From contig NC_092200.1 of assembly GCF_043641665.1 (NCBI RefSeq), positions 10,671,694 through 10,735,693 of the forward strand: DNA of 64,000 nucleotides, written 5' to 3'. Both the position numbers and the translations under genes were made by a program. Of this stretch, positions 13,501 through 23,498 are shown in pieces. Positions within the stretch are counted from its first letter, which is position 1. Every line of letters begins with the position of its first letter. The notes beneath the pieces were generated by a model that was not told the origin of the DNA, did no database searches, and saw nothing but the letters and a program-made list of their open reading frames with translations. This DNA comes from Enoplosus armatus. Taxonomy: Eukaryota; Chordata; Actinopteri; Centrarchiformes; Enoplosidae.

Positions 13501-16500
13501 ACAATATTTATGCCTTGCCTTTTAAACATAAGAAAAAGATTTTCACATGTCTCTTCCACAACACGCTTTACAAAATACCCAAAAATTGCCATCCTGCCTT
13601 TTCTTAACTAAGAGTATCACAGTGTACCTGCATTATTACGCGCTAGACAAGTCAACGCATCCTAAAGTCCTAAATAACATTCCTTCACTGAGGGGGGGGG
13701 GTCATTAATTGCACCTCTGTGGCATTTTTATGGAGTTTTGGAGATGGCTGGATGGCTCCAGTAAAGCAAAAAAAACGAAAAGAAGAAAGAAAGTCGACAG
13801 AGACTGAGTGCAAAGAGACCCCATGAGGGCACCGCATTCATCAGTTTGGAAAACATATGGAGAGGAGGGCCACGTCTGACACACATCTGAGCCAGTGGGA
13901 TCAAAGAAACAATGCAGTTTGAGGCCATCAAATATATATAGTAGGACACATCTCAAAGCTCAACTTTTCCTCCGTGTTTTAGCCACCTATCCATTCCACA
14001 AAGTCAACGCTTCAGGCACCTAAATTGACCAATTCAAAAATGCTAGTCTCTCTTTTTAATGAGGAGTGCTTCCATTGACACAGTCACGTGGTGTGTGGCA
14101 GTAATGTTAGCAAGACAATTTACTGTCCCCTCTAAAGCTTAACAGTCAACCGTTCAGGCAGCAGGGCAAGTTCACGTTTTGGAGCTCACCTTTGGTTGAA
14201 CATCCCTCTGAAGTTATAGTTAGCTCTGTAGTTGGGCATGGGCTTGGGATCCAAAGGCCTATAGATAGCTGGCTCCCCTCTCTTCATGGCCAGACCATTC
14301 AGCTCCACTGTGGGTGTTATACTGCCTGTGTATTAGAGTAAATATGAAAGATTAAAACCTAGGCAATGATAGCTATCTGAAATCAGCAAATACAACTTAT
14401 ATACACAAGGAAAAAATAGTGAAACTTCAAATTCAGTTTTTAGAATATAACCCAGGAGCAACAACTGACTTTGAGTTGTACTCTAATTAACATTTTCCAT
14501 GTTAAAATATGAGGATGCCTGAATTCTACCTAAAAACGGTGGAAAAACTACCTACCTGTCTGACTGTGTATGATGCATGCACTGCTAATCCCACAGCTCC
14601 CCACCGATGTTGCATAACCTATCACAGGGCTTTCTTAATCCCATTAAGAGCTGGCTATGAGGTCTTTCACCACTGCAATGCCACAGAGGGCAGAGGAGGT
14701 AAGACAAGCTAGTGGTATTAATTTGGCATGAGACAAAACATAAGCCCGCACTTAGGCTTTATTGAGAGGGTCTGTGCTGGCTTTGTTCTGAACATGGATT
14801 ATCTAAATATATCCAGTGGCTTGAGTGCTACACCTGGAAACCAAACTCTTCCAGGTAAAAATCCGAAATACTGAAAGATTCCATTAATAATGGAGACAGA
14901 AAGGCACCATCATGCCATGTTTCTTCCCCTCACTCTTAACCTCAGCCCTCTTCTTTATGATTACGCTCATACATGAAAAGTAGTGACATTCCAAAGCAAA
15001 ACGCTGCTCTCAGAAGTGACTTGAGGGCACTACCTCCCCATCTTTCTCCAAATGGATAAACCTCAATTCACCAATATACTTAGCTCTTGAAAAAATGAAC
15101 AGTAGAGGGCACTAATGCAACCTTAAAGGTAGTGCGGTTTTAAGGTTTTAAACCACAACACAAACAGTTGAAAACAGCTTCAACCATCCACAACATCCAG
15201 AATTTAACATCTGAAGATAAATAGTGTTGTGTTTTTCTCTCAAAACTCTTCAGTGACTTTGTTGAACAATTACATAATACAGAGAGGTTAGAGGAGAATA
15301 AAGAATTGTAACTACACTAAAAATGTTGCATTCTGTGTTGGATGCTTACAGCCTTTTTGTGCATGGTGTTTTGGTTTAAGATGTCATTGTTAACTGGCCC
15401 AACATGCTGCAGTCTGTCTGACAAGCTCCAGGCTGACTGGGATATTTTGAACTGATGCCTGTGCATTTATAGTAGTACCAATGACAAGCAAAAGACCTCC
15501 ATACCAAGAGCAAATTTCTCATTAAAAACACTTTCTTACCACAAATACTTAGTTAAAATACAGTACGAATACTAGCTGCCGCAACCAGCTTATATGAAAA
15601 ATTAAGCTCACTACTGACACCCTTAACAGGTCTTTTTTCTGACAGGTCATTATTCCATCTTACTTTGTCTGGCTGCTGTAACCAGCGCCTGTTATCAGCT
15701 GCTGAAGCTAAGGCACCGCCAAAGTAAAAGAAAGTGGTTATATTTTCAATTGAAATCTTAAAAGCATTAAACTTAAATTAGACATGGATTAGTCTTTGCA
15801 CTCTGGACTGTCTCCATTTGCCAGGAATATTTTACACTTCTTGCATTCATGGCAATGCTGATGACAAACATTAACTTGCTTTGTAGCTTTTACCAATTCA
15901 GTCTGCCTCAGTTATAATAGCCATCTTGTACCTGTATAGCATCAGTTAATAACACATTAGTAACAAGATGGTTTAAATATGATCCTTTACAGACACATGT
16001 TTAGTAAACAGTACCATGAGATTTTGTTGTGGTTGCAGTACCTGGGTTGCTGTTGATGTCCACTTTAGGGGAGCGGGGCGCTGGCCTGGGAAGGACGCTT
16101 TCGTCCAGCGCTTTGGCGGCTGTGGAGTGCTGGGCCTTTTTAATGCTGGTGCCCTCGGCCTCCCACACCTGCTCCCCAAGAGTCAGCTGCACTGTGAAGA
16201 TCTGAAATAGTGACACCCAGAGGACAGCAACTACCTTTTTTACCAACAAGCCTCTGGAACCCATATGGAAGGAGCTGTGTTCTGCATGGCAAATATTCAT
16301 TTATGAAGTACTGAAAAATCTGTTGATCATTTCAAAAAATGCTTGCTGATGTTCACTATCATTTCAAAAATACATAATACATAATCCTGAGACTTTATAA
16401 ATGAAGTTGTTTCAACTTTCATAATAGGTAAATGTGATGTCACGCCACCATCACTGATTTAGTGAAAATTAAGTGTTGTTGCTTGAGTGTTTAAACAGAT

Positions 16501-17776
16501 GAAAGACCAGTTAGTAAAAACCTTTCCCCTTAGCACAAATTTTCCACACAGTCTTTGACTCCCTTACCTTAGCATGTGCAGGGCCTCTCTCATTGAGGAG
16601 CTTGTACTGTGGTTGGATCCTATTGAAACGGGCTAACTCATTCACCAAACACATTGGAGTTTTCTCTTTAGGGTTTGCCATGTTCTCCTGGGGTGGGCCT
16701 AAGACAGAGCACAGCAGAATACATGGTGTACTGAGCAACATGTTTACGGTTACATGAATTATTATCATGTATTGACTAATATGGGATAGCATGCATCTTG
16801 CGCAGCATTTACAAATCAGAAATGCTATATAACACACATTGCAACATGTAATTATCGTGTCTTATGCACAACAGACATAATTCTGTAAACAAAACACTCA
16901 CGAATGAGCCAATTTGTATGGAAGAGATATTTTCCCTCTTCAGCAGATGGGTAGGGGCTTAGGTGTGTTTCGATTTGTCTGAAAGCTACAGGATCTATGG
17001 CTTATAGTGCAGTCAATGTAATGATATGACATTTTATCGGGGTTATCTGATCAACACCGTAAGATTCTAACAATAAGCAGCGGAGAGAACAGGAGCTGCA
17101 GATCTGTAATTACTTGCTCGGCCCATGTTTTTATAGAGCAACACGTTTCACAGGCAGGTACAACATTAATCATGAGGTAGGTTGTCTACGTAGGGCGCTG
17201 GTGAATGCAACCCGTTACCACTGACAACTGACCTGCATCCAAAGCGGGTCAAGAGCTCAAGAGCAGAAAAGGTTTGTGAAAAGGTCTAATGATGGTGAGG
17301 TCTTTTCTGATAATACAACTTTCTTTGTAGCTTGAATTGATGTCATTCTTTTCTTGTCATAGAATGAATATTCTTATATGACAACACAATATTTGTACAG
17401 TGCTGGCACATTTGCAACACTGAAACATTTCTCCTGTTTTACATAACCTGTGGCATAGTTAATTATTATTTATGCTTATTAGTTTATTTGTTTTCTGATA
17501 AATAATTAAGACCACAGAGTCTTGCAAAATGATCATTTAATTTCCCCTGAAGGGAAACTATTCAGTTGGCGTTCTACCTGGCGATGTGGCAGACACAGGG
17601 GCGTCCCCATATCCGACTGCAGGAGCAGGGCAGGCGGGTGTGGGGGCCGGGCCTGTGCCGTTGACGGAGGGCTGCAGACCCAGGGGTCCTGGGCTGGCCA
17701 TGGCCGTCGGGGGAACTCCGGGGGAGAGGCCAGGACCAGCCAGGGGTGCTGAGGTCTGTACTTTCACTTGAGCCAT
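1479..17776 (-). CDS. stau2: Staufen-2, double-stranded RNA-binding protein; 5' part of gene, five coding exons, 3' end beyond window
   Basis: Staufen-2 binds structured RNA through dsRNA-binding domains (dsRBDs) and acts in mRNA transport and localisation, notably in neurons and germ cells (family knowledge). Five exons join in one open frame of 262 codons (786 nt) with consistent phases and GT-AG borders. Residues 1-72 are a Pro/Ala/Gly-rich leader. Residue 73 starts the MANPKEKTPMCLVNEL segment diagnostic of Staufen-2. dsRBD1 covers about 81-147 and ends with an IKKAQ-type basic helix. dsRBD2 starts near 167 (TPTVELNGLAMKRGEP) and ends near 255 (GEGRTRQAARHSAAMKAL). The last visible exon ends ERPPQ before a GTAAAC donor. 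dsRBD3 and everything C-terminal must lie left of position 1. STAU1 is the alternative, but the dsRBD1 wording and the neighbours favour STAU2. Start chosen at the first in-frame ATG of the leader exon; use of ATG 73 is also possible. Confidence 0.95.
2755..3010 (-). repeat. Dispersed teleost repeat, family A, reverse fragment
   Basis: It begins ACAAGAGTCTACAGCCATGG, the reverse complement of the family end at about 26960. It continues with GCTAGCATGCTGGAGTTTAG and GGTATAATGTTTACCATG, typical internal parts of the family. Degenerate and truncated. Confidence 0.65.
3774..3850 (+). repeat. Purine-rich tract with G17 and GA repeats
   Basis: GAGAG-rich sequence surrounds a run of 17 G at 3813-3829, followed by a (GA)n stretch. 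The whole tract is nearly pure purine on the plus strand. Confidence 0.9.
10428..10503 (+). repeat. (TG)38 microsatellite
   Basis: Uninterrupted TG dinucleotides for 76 bp within the large stau2 intron. Translations of it as Cys-Val runs are artefacts. Confidence 0.98.
10925..11420 (+). repeat. Dispersed repeat, family C, copy 1
   Basis: It shares with 53650-54060 the phrases CAAGCTGTAAACACAACA, CACCAGCTAGTCGCTA, TGTCTGTCTGCT, GTAGCGTACA and GGGTTTGTCA, in the same order and orientation. Both copies are diverged, and their limits are approximate. Confidence 0.7.
14190..14325 (-). CDS. stau2: stau2 coding exon 4 (start of dsRBD2)
   Basis: The acceptor CACAG/GCAGT and donor CAAAG/GTGAGC bound 136 bp. 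It encodes SITPTVELNGLAMKRGEPAI, then YRPLDPKPMPNYRANYNFRG, the N-terminal helix and the Staufen-specific loop insertion of dsRBD2. It ends with AG of an Arg codon completed by the next exon. Confidence 0.95.
14326..16041. other. stau2 intron
   Basis: This 1.7-kb AT-rich intron lies between the exons for the dsRBD1-dsRBD2 linker and dsRBD2. I see no other gene or clear repeat in it. Confidence 0.8.
16042..16201 (-). CDS. stau2: stau2 coding exon 3 (second half of dsRBD1 and linker)
   Basis: The acceptor ATTTCAG/ATCTTC and donor CCCAG/GTACTGC bound 160 bp. It encodes IFTVQLTLGEQVWEAEG, the basic helix SIKKAQHSTAAKAL and the linker to dsRBD2. The first residue is Ile. As I recall, mammals have Met here (KMFSVQL), so an internal start at this spot is lost. 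Confidence 0.95.
16202..17577. other. stau2 introns flanking coding exon 2
   Basis: There are two short introns, 16202-16567 (366 bp) and 16699-17577 (879 bp). Apart from the exon between them, nothing recognisable was seen. Confidence 0.8.
16568..16698 (-). CDS. stau2: stau2 coding exon 2 (first half of dsRBD1)
   Basis: The acceptor CTTAG/GCCC and donor GCTAAG/GTAAGG bound 131 bp. It encodes PPQEN, then MANPKEKTPMCLVNELARFN and QPQYKLLNERGPAHAK, the helix-1 and first-strand part of dsRBD1. The internal ATG at 16681-16679 is the usual start of the mammalian long isoform as I recall it, so an isoform could begin here. Confidence 0.95.
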
Positions 17777-17785
17777 GCTCTATTC
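17578..17785 (-). CDS. stau2: stau2 coding exon 1 (start codon; Pro/Ala-rich N-terminal leader)
   Basis: The ATG is at 17776-17774, preceded by nine transcribed bases after a CTCAG acceptor. The donor is CCAG/GTAGAAC at 17578. The peptide opens MAQVKVQTSAPLAGPGLSPG, then stays low in complexity and rich in Pro, Gly and Ala. It has no recognisable fold. The opening resembles the MSQVQVQ-like start of Staufen-1, which supports a real shared N-terminus. The exon leaves one base (G) that pairs with GC of the next exon, keeping frame into PPQEN-MANPKEK. The exon is clearly more GC-rich than its surroundings. Confidence 0.82.
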
Positions 17786-19855
17786 CTGAGATCAGACAAT
17801 AATTAACAACTTAATCATATCACTTTAAATAGACAAGTGCTGTGCAAAAATCTGAGTTTGATAAAAAGAAAACAAATTCACAAAAAAAGATTAATAATGA
17901 AGTGTGCATCATTAAGAATGCATTTCCCTACACATTTACTCAAGCACACACTATTCCACACCAGTTTCTGCACAATTTAAAGCTGTTCACTGTCATTTGA
18001 CAGATTTCTGAGGGCAAAGCCTAGAGAACAGACTTCAGACTGAGCAGCCCTAGGCCTATCTCACATTCTGATCCACCGGCAGCTAATACACCCAGACAAT
18101 GAACCTTTATTTGAAGGAGCTTTGCTCATGTTACTGCTGCTAAGCTCCCCGGAAAAAGGAGAGAATCCTGTGATAGCAGCCTGAACAAGACAATGGACGC
18201 TCAATCACATTTTATTTGAAACTAAAGAGACAAAGAGAGGTACGAAGTGCCTGCATGAAGTATACATAGGTTAACATGAACAGCAGAGAGGGTCTGACAA
18301 AACCCACATTAACTTCTTTCTATGCATGCATGCAATATTTTGGTGAATGCAATTACAAACAGGTCACAGCCTGTGGCTATGCAACATAAGTAACATAAGA
18401 TGCTAGCATGTGTTTTTCATCAACTAAAGATGAAGATAGAGTAAGTAAGATTAATCAGAAAAGCACAAACTGTATCACAACATCTTGCCAAGATGGCTCC
18501 ACTACTGGTTCACATTGTGGCAGGCACTGAAGGAATATGAGGGAAATTCTTTTCACGTCCCCACAGAGGTCAGAGCAAAAGGGTCAGACACAGAACTGAA
18601 CCCCTGGAGTGTGGAGAGATTGCACTTGGACACTTGATGAAATGCTGGCTCTGAACCTGGCACCTCCAGGCGATGGACAATATCTTCAATCACCATGTCG
18701 CCTTGAAATAATCCATAAGAGCATTGAATAGAGTGCACAAAACATCAATATGTTATTCTTTAGTCAATAGTTTAAATGGAGACAGGTGTTAGATATCACA
18801 GGTGTTAGATATCACATGGTCAATGGAGACAGTTTTCAGCTTCACGTTTTCAGATGTGAACTGTAAACTTGTGATTATCATGTCCACTGTTTACAGTTGA
18901 GGGCCATTATCGGACCGGTGTAAACAACAGAGCAGCAGCATGTCCATAAAACAAAACAAAACAACTGTTATCGACTATATCCACAAAATAAAATGCAAGT
19001 TTTACTCTGATCCGTGACCTTAAATCATGACATGCAATCGATTGTTTTTCCTGTTTAAATCTTCGTTGCATCTTGCGTGCTTCCTGAGGTCACAACCTTT
19101 CTTGCTTTTCTTTTCCTCTCTCACAGCAACATGCGCAAACACTATGCCAAACAGCAACCCGAATGCATGGTTGTCTCAGACAGTAAGTTGAGTATGGAGG
19201 GGGTGTTGCATTAAGGTTGACTGACAGAGCTACAGGGTTGTCTGCAACCCCTGAACCTACATGATAGCTTCGACTATATGCAGCTTAGCAGGAGGCTAAC
19301 GTTACCAACGAGAAAACGGCATTTCCTGCGAATGTCAGCTCCTAAAAACAAACCAACACAATTGGCAAACATACATGCTGTCATGAATATGTCATTGTGA
19401 TTTCTCCTGATGACTATACACTATCTAGCGACCTCCAGTAACGCTAGTTTAGCCGGTTAACGCTCATCATGGCTGATCGGCCGAGCACCCCTCTTGCTAG
19501 CATCTCCATACCGCCCCATCCTCCACGAAAGTCTGGGAGATTTCAGTCCACCGCAACATCATATACGGACTGTTGACAGCGTGACGAATAATCCTGAGAC
19601 TATTCAACAACAAAGGGACAAATATTTTAGGGTATTTTTTACCTTTGTCCAGGGCCAGACCCCAGTTACACCTCCGACATTGGCAAACACTAAAGAGAAC
19701 TGGATGGAAGAGGGAACAGACCACGTTATTTGTCTGGGTAAAAAACTGAAATATGTCCCATTAGAGGCAAATGACTAGTCATTTTGATGTTTCATATATA
19801 AAGTTTGTGTTTTGCTTATTTGGTCAGTGTTGAGTATTGCGTATCGCTAACTTAC
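17786..19855. other. Probable first intron of stau2
   Basis: This is the interval between the proposed 5' UTR exon and the start-codon exon. It has a 16-17-bp tandem duplication (CAGGTGTTAGATATCA twice, about 18784-18816). Several CpGs and short plus-strand ORFs lie at 19250-19780, and none was recognised. Alternative stau2 first exons could lie here. Confidence 0.5.
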
Positions 19856-19960
19856 CATCATTACAGTTTGAGGCAAATCTTGAATGAATCAGCCACCCCC
19901 GCGGCGATAAGAATGGTTCAGTCCTGGTTTGCTTCCTCAGTCTGAAACGGTGTAACTTTG
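19856..19960 (-). promoter_or_regulatory. stau2: Probable stau2 5' UTR exon and start of promoter region
   Basis: A strong minus-strand donor (ATGATG/GTAAGTTAGC) lies at 19856/19855. It follows about 100 bp with CpG-containing sequence (CCGCGG at about 19898), as expected for a first non-coding exon. Spliced to the acceptor at 17785/17786, it supplies the stau2 leader. The upstream limit (about 19960) is a guess; no TATA box was identified. CDS confidence does not depend on this exon. Confidence 0.5.
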
Positions 19961-21204
19961 ATTCAGAACAAAAAAGAACCTAATACCACTGAAACTTCAC
20001 ATAAGGGTCTGTGTTTATAACAGAAAAAAAGAAATACTATTTTCTCTCAGGGAAGCTTCTTATTGGGCGAGTTTAATTAAAAAGTTAATGATAAAATTTA
20101 GAGATGGACTGTATTCTTTCCCAGAGAGCACATAACCACCTACATACAGAACAATACTCCCTTCTGCTGGAAGGATTGAATGCCTTTGCTCAAGGGCACT
20201 TTGGAGGACAGGTGTTTACCTTGGTCTTGAGAGGCCCACAGTTTAGTGATTCTGTGTCACCAACCTCTTGGTGCAAGAAACTACATCCAGTCAGCGCTCT
20301 TCTGGCTAAGATGATAGGTGGTGATGATTCTGGGGCCCCACAACTGGAGAGGAGAGGGCCCACTTAAATTCCAGTGGGAGCATTTTATCAAGAAGTGTGG
20401 AAGGGAAAAGGTAAGAAATTGAATTTTGGAGATTTGACAAGAGCACTATAGTAATGTGACCTCTAGATGGTGCCACTAAACTACCGTTTCTTGTGTTATT
20501 GTGGTGAGCTTTCTGTCATAGAGGGACCAGTATTCTCTCCTTTACAAAGATGATATTGTACATGGTGTTTCTTCTCTCACTCACATGCATAGTGACACAA
20601 AATGAAGCAATCCTTCGAATTTCTTTCATGCAGGGAAAATCTAGCACTGTAAAGGTCATGACTCGTATCATAGCGAGTTGTTACTGTGCTTAAATAAATA
20701 ATTTTCAGCATATACAAAACTGAATGTTTGAATAATGAATGACTAATTGACGATAGACACTTTTTCCAGCTTGGCCAACAACATGCATATACAGGATGCA
20801 ATTAAGACAAAAAATACATGATGTTTGGCCTATGTTAAATACATTTTAAAGAGGAGGGCAATGAATGCATCCATAGCCTTACTGTACTCAAGTATGAGAA
20901 TTAATATTTCTGAAAACCTTTTTGTTTAAATTACTGAAATGATTGGCACAAAACTTTTTTTAAATGATTGTTTGCCTGATGTAATTTCACATGGTTGATG
21001 GTGTGCCCCACATACTTAAACATTTTTATGTTGCAGTGCACAGATAGCTTTTTTTGAATTTGGCAGTTATCATCCTTACCCCCACCTACACCCCCTTTAA
21101 AGGGGGGCTATTAAGTTTTAATTTATGTCAGCATAAAAGGCTTTTACAGGCTGCAGAAACCCCCTCCACAAGCATTATATATTCAAACATTGTGCAAATC
21201 AAGG
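19961..21204. other. Intergenic space between stau2 and ube2w
   Basis: About 1.2 kb between the stau2 5' end and the ube2w polyadenylation signal. Around 20130-20225 there is a SINE-like stretch containing GCTCAAGGGCACTT, a phrase I associate with dispersed teleost repeats. The 87-codon plus-strand ORF at 20104-20367 overlaps it and matches nothing I know. Confidence 0.5.
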
Positions 21205-23484
21205 TTGAATAAAAGTGAATCTTTGCTTTTATTATTGATTATGAAAATGAACAGGCACCTATTACATGGAGCTTGCACATCCCAGAACAAAATTTCAAAT
21301 ATAAATAACACACCCTCATTAGTGTTGATCACTCACAACAACCTGCAAGCTAAGTGTTCAAACCACATGGAAACAGAAAAATAAAAACCTAGGAAGAAAA
21401 AAAAAAACAAGAACATGTCACATCCAAACCCTGTAACATATTCACTCGCAAGGTTTTCAAATCTCTACTGATCCACTGCCCACTGGGTGAAGGCTTCCTG
21501 TCCCCTCACAAATGCTGTTGTGACTGCATTTACACAATCATTTCAGTCCTACTGTCTTTTTCCTCACGGCACGGTGACAGCAGACAAGACCATTACGATG
21601 AAGCTAATAAAAAAACATTTAAAAAAATCATTGGTTAAATAGATGTCTTTAAGTTATCAATATAGTTTTTGAGATAGCGGTGTGCTGTGGTAATCTCCTC
21701 TACAGTATAGAGTATCATCACATTCACTCAAGTTCATTCAAGAAACTCAGCTAGACCCTGGAAAAAGCAAATGCAATACAAACAAAACCCAAGATGGAAA
21801 ATTCAAGTATCTCTGACCGGATGGCGATAAACATTTCTTTAGGAATGGAGTGATTATAGTCTGAAACAGCCTCTGGAGATGAGGTTTGTAATATCCATCC
21901 CATAAACCATTGCCTAAGTTATGGAAAGACTAAAAGCTGTCACAATGTCTGATGCCAATAAGAAAAAGTAGGGTTTAAAATTGCATGCACCCCCACTGTA
22001 AAACTACTAAACTTTTTTTTTTTTTTTTTTTTTAACCAACAGTAGTGTTTGTCGCTGACTGTACACATCCTAATTAGCAAAAGATGCAGGCTAACTTCCA
22101 ATGAAATAAAGCACTCCTATTATCATTCTGCTATAAAGTAAATGCATCCTCTGCTAATATCTTTCACATCATCCAACAATGCAAAGACTTATATACAATA
22201 GTTTCAGACATGTTATAAGTTTACAACATAACAGTCTCTTTTGGTGAAAATATAGTTAAATTCAAAATATCTGATAGGTATCTTTTTAGAGGTGATCTCT
22301 TTATTGAAAAAAGTACCTGAGCCAAAACTCTGACCAGGGGGAATCACAAAAGCCTTGTCTTTACAACTTCTATAAAGACTCTCCTTTCCGTCATTCATTA
22401 CCATTCTAGAGAACGAAGATTTAAATTAAATAACAAATACAGAAAAAGAAAAAAAAATCCAAAACATACTGACCCATCAAAACAACACCCCTTTTCAAAG
22501 TATCAGCTAGTTGAAAACAGTACAAAAAAAGAACTCAAGATATTTAAAATCAAAACATTATAGAAGATTAAAGCATTAAATTAAAAAAAAGTATCACACA
22601 AATAAAAATGGATCATGCGACAACGTTCTCTTACAGACATTCTTTAAATGGAAGAGAGGCCGCTGCACATCTTCAAGGCTGGACTAGTGAACACTACACG
22701 AGTTCAGCCCAACTTTACGAGGAGATGTACACCGAGAGGTCGTCTGCTGATATATCGTCACACCTGTTTTACTCCCATCTGTGCCGACATTCTGTCCAAC
22801 AGCAGGAAGAACTGCAGCTGGGTCTCAAGTTGGAAGATGAAGATGAAAATTGTATTTACTCTTGATACAGTGTTGCAAACTAAAACCCTTTAACCTGATA
22901 AATAAGTGGAGGACTGGTTACAGTACCACTGAAAGTTGGGAATAACATACTATTAGTGCCTTTTTAAACTAGATACTTTCACAGTGCATATAATTTAAAA
23001 AACAAAACAAACGGATGAAGCATTTTCTTGGGGTTATGATGGTCAGATCCCTTCCAGAAAACGATCAGATTTGGATTTTCTCTTTGTAGGCCCAAGCATG
23101 CATCCATCAGTTATTATTGCACAACACAAGGACCTTAAAATGCACCCACACACAAACAAAAAAGTAACAATAATAATCTTAAAATAGGAATTATAATTAT
23201 CTCACTACAAATCCACCTTGCTTGTTCGCCTACTGCATTACTACCTTTTTGCCAAAAACAATCCATCTTGGGTGCATTTAAACGCTCCGTTATTTTCGTT
23301 CTCTATATTACAACCGACTAAAACATGCATCCAGTTGTCCATGGGGGAAATGCAGTCAAGAGCCTCCAGCGCATGGTGTCCATTGTTCCAGTCAAAGGTC
23401 AGAGTTCAAAGACTGAATGATTAAAAAGTGCTTTACGTAGGTCAGTAGGACTTCTTTCTTCTACGATTATTACAAAGTTCGACA
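21205..23484 (-). other. ube2w: ube2w 3' UTR
   Basis: About 2.3 kb of AT-rich sequence follows the ube2w stop codon without another gene. It includes a T-rich run at 22013-22033 on the plus strand. AATAAA hexamers on the minus strand occur at 22305-22300 and 21233-21228, so two transcript ends are possible. The extent is inferred, not shown by transcripts. Confidence 0.6.
21228..21233 (-). terminator. ube2w: Candidate distal polyadenylation signal of ube2w
   Basis: AATAAA on the minus strand, followed roughly 50-65 nt downstream by TTGTGGAGGGGG, a G/U-rich stretch. It is the last such hexamer before the stau2 5' region. A second hexamer at 22305-22300 could be a proximal site. Confidence 0.45.
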
Positions 23485-23498
23485 TTAGCATGTATCAT
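23485..23498 (-). CDS. ube2w: ube2w last coding exon (DDTC and stop)
   Basis: After the acceptor CTTCACAG, the bases ATGATACATGCTAA complete Asp-Asp-Thr-Cys and the stop. The exon continues as a long 3' UTR to the left. Confidence 0.96.

Larger units (their letters stand above)
1639..14189. other. Large stau2 intron (12.5 kb)
   Basis: This intron separates the two halves of dsRBD2. It holds a repeat fragment at about 2755-3010, a G17 tract with GA repeats at 3774-3850, an 11-bp perfect hairpin at 5373-5396, a (TG)38 microsatellite at 10428-10503, and a dispersed repeat copy at about 10925-11420. Short ORFs in it show no family match and no splice support. Confidence 0.75.

Noticed and set aside
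19494..19778. 94-codon plus-strand ORF near the stau2 5' region, possible divergent gene
   Set aside because: No family recognised, no good Kozak or splice context, and length is within chance for open sequence.
20104..20367. 87-codon plus-strand ORF
   Set aside because: It overlaps a SINE-like stretch and shows no known domain.
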